Shown piece by piece: positions 4,387 through 5,439 of a stretch of DNA of 5,439 nucleotides; positions within the stretch are counted from its first letter, which is position 1; every line of letters begins with the position of its first letter. Both the position numbers and the translations under genes were made by a program. This DNA comes from Desulfobacterales bacterium (GTDB lineage: Bacteria; Desulfobacterota; Desulfobacteria; Desulfobacterales; C00003060): positions 1 through 5,439 of the forward strand of contig DAOVOU010000172.1 of the NCBI GenBank assembly GCA_030629475.1. The letters run 5' to 3'. The notes beneath the pieces were generated by a model. That model was not told the origin of the DNA and ran no database searches. It saw only the letters and a program-made list of their open reading frames with translations.

Positions 4387-5439
4387 TTAAACCTCAACTA
4401 CGTTGTTATCTCCGATAAGCAGGCGCAGGGCGCGGCTGTGGTTTGTGTCATAGTGGATAACCCTGGCCTCTCGGCCAATGAGGCTGTCCTCAAGTCTGGC
4501 TATATTTTCAATGCAGCACTTGTCGAGGATCACCGAATGCTCGATGGCTGAATTGATGATACGCGTTCCGTGGCCGATCGTCGTATAAGGCCCGACAAAA
4601 GAATTCACGATTTCACACCTTTTTCCAATAACCACAGGGCCACGGAGGCTGCTATTGACGATCCTGGCTGTCTTTTCTATTTGCACACGTCCGGAAATCC
4701 TGCTTTTACTATCTACTTTTCCCTGTATATCTCGTTTGATATAGTCATCCAGCACAACGGTGTTAGCTGCCAGGAAGTCATCCTTTTTCCCTGTGTCGAG
4801 CCACCAGTCATCCAGGATCTGTCCTCTTATTGATCCACCTGAGCGTATCAACTCCTGAATGGCATCCGTGATTTCAAGTTCTCCTCGACCACTTGGCCTG
4901 ATCCGGTCAATTGCTTCGTGGATGGCGGGTGAGAAGAAATAGACCCCTACGAGGGCCAGGTTGGAAGGCGGGTCCTTGGGCTTTTCCACAAGCTTTGTAA
5001 CCTGTCCCTTTTTGTTCAACACAGCTACACCAAAGGCCCTCGGGTCGTCTACCTCTTTAAGAAATATGAGTGCGTCCAGGTTCGTTGAATCAAACTCCTC
5101 CATAAACTCTTTGATCCCTTGAGCAAGGAGATTGTCTCCAAGGTACATCACAAAGGGCGAGTTGCCCAGGAAAGGGCGGGCTATCTTGACCGCATGGGCC
5201 AATCCCAGGGGTTGTTGTTGCGGGATGTAGGTGATTCGCACTCCCCAGCGGGTACCCTTGCCGAGAAACTGGCACACATCGTTTTGCGTTTCCGGGGAAA
5301 CCACAACACCCACCTCTTTGATGCCCGCATCCTGGATATGGTGAAATACATACCCTAAGATCGGTTCATTGGCCACTGGAACAAGCTGTTTGGGCATGGT
5401 ATGGGTCAGCGGCCTGAGTCTCGTTCCCTTGCCACCGGA
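4387..5439 (-). CDS. rmlA: Glucose-1-phosphate thymidylyltransferase, long form (5' end outside window)
   Basis: This enzyme joins glucose-1-phosphate and dTTP to give dTDP-glucose, the first step of dTDP-L-rhamnose and related deoxysugar synthesis in the cytoplasm. The reading frame is open to the window edge (350 codons visible). The first visible residues, SGGKGTRLRPLT, are the nucleotide-binding signature, so only about 6-8 N-terminal residues are missing; the ATG at 5397 is internal (the Met of MPKQ). Other visible motifs, numbered in the visible fragment, are the catalytic-site lysine in MPKQ (17), LGDN (100-103), EKP (152-154), GELEITDAI (about 186-194) and WLDTG (213-217). Residues about 246-324 form a hexapeptide-type left-handed beta-helix tail (repeated I/V-G patterns). 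That tail marks the roughly 355-aa long RmlA subfamily rather than the roughly 290-aa short RmlA. It stops with TAA, 39 bases before rmlB. The nucleotide specificity is inferred from family likeness and from the neighbouring rmlB and rmlD. Confidence 0.93.
   Translation of the reverse strand, partial: SGGKGTRLRPLTHTMPKQLVPVANEPILGYVFHHIQDAGIKEVGVVVSPETQNDVCQFLGKGTRWGVRITYIPQQQPLGLAHAVKIARPFLGNSPFVMYLGDNLLAQGIKEFMEEFDSTNLDALIFLKEVDDPRAFGVAVLNKKGQVTKLVEKPKDPPSNLALVGVYFFSPAIHEAIDRIRPSGRGELEITDAIQELIRSGGSIRGQILDDWWLDTGKKDDFLAANTVVLDDYIKRDIQGKVDSKSRISGRVQIEKTARIVNSSLRGPVVIGKRCEIVNSFVGPYTTIGHGTRIINSAIEHSVILDKCCIENIARLEDSLIGREARVIHYDTNHSRALRLLIGDNNVVEV

Overview
The window is a run of five genes, all on the minus strand, with no credible gene on the plus strand. 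It suggests a Gram-negative bacterium, most likely a Desulfobacterota (deltaproteobacterial) genome. That guess rests on the c-di-AMP synthase fused to YbbR domains, the DUF2914 protein, the long-form RmlA, and spacers filled with short tandem and GC-rich palindromic repeats. No rRNA or other taxonomic marker is present, so the lineage is an inference.

In transcription order (right to left): rmlA (5439-4387, its first few codons lie outside the window), a 39-base gap, rmlB (4347-3310, TTG start behind a strong GGAGGA), and rmlD (3313-2324, overlapping rmlB by 4 bases as ATGA). These supply three of the four enzymes that turn glucose-1-phosphate into dTDP-L-rhamnose. The epimerase gene rmlC is not in the window. 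A 281-base repeat-filled spacer follows (2323-2043). Then comes a tight pair: a small exported DUF2914 protein (2042-1584) and a diadenylate cyclase (1577-132) with CdaA-type membrane helices and catalytic domain plus a C-terminal YbbR (CdaR-like) region. The last 131 bases are non-coding and carry a 7-bp tandem repeat.

The most striking feature is inside rmlD. A stretch of about 156 bases (2534-2689), GC-rich and built from tandem and inverted repeats, sits in frame in the reductase. It adds about 52 Pro/Ala/Arg/Gly-rich residues to a surface-type loop just before the conserved SWFEFAKEI segment. Without it the protein would be 277 aa, close to normal RmlD length. The spacer directly downstream of rmlD carries a shorter element (2148-2199) with the same end modules in the same order and orientation (CCCTGCCCGCTCG at one end, GGCAGGCGGG at the other). 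The simplest reading is that a repetitive palindromic element, normally intergenic, has inserted into a protein-coding gene without breaking it, as described for Rickettsia palindromic elements.

The spacer also contains blocks of an 8-bp repeat (ATGGAATR and its complement) that form a long imperfect inverted repeat around the GC-rich element. The window therefore holds three repeat types: 7-bp, 8-bp and GC-rich palindromic.
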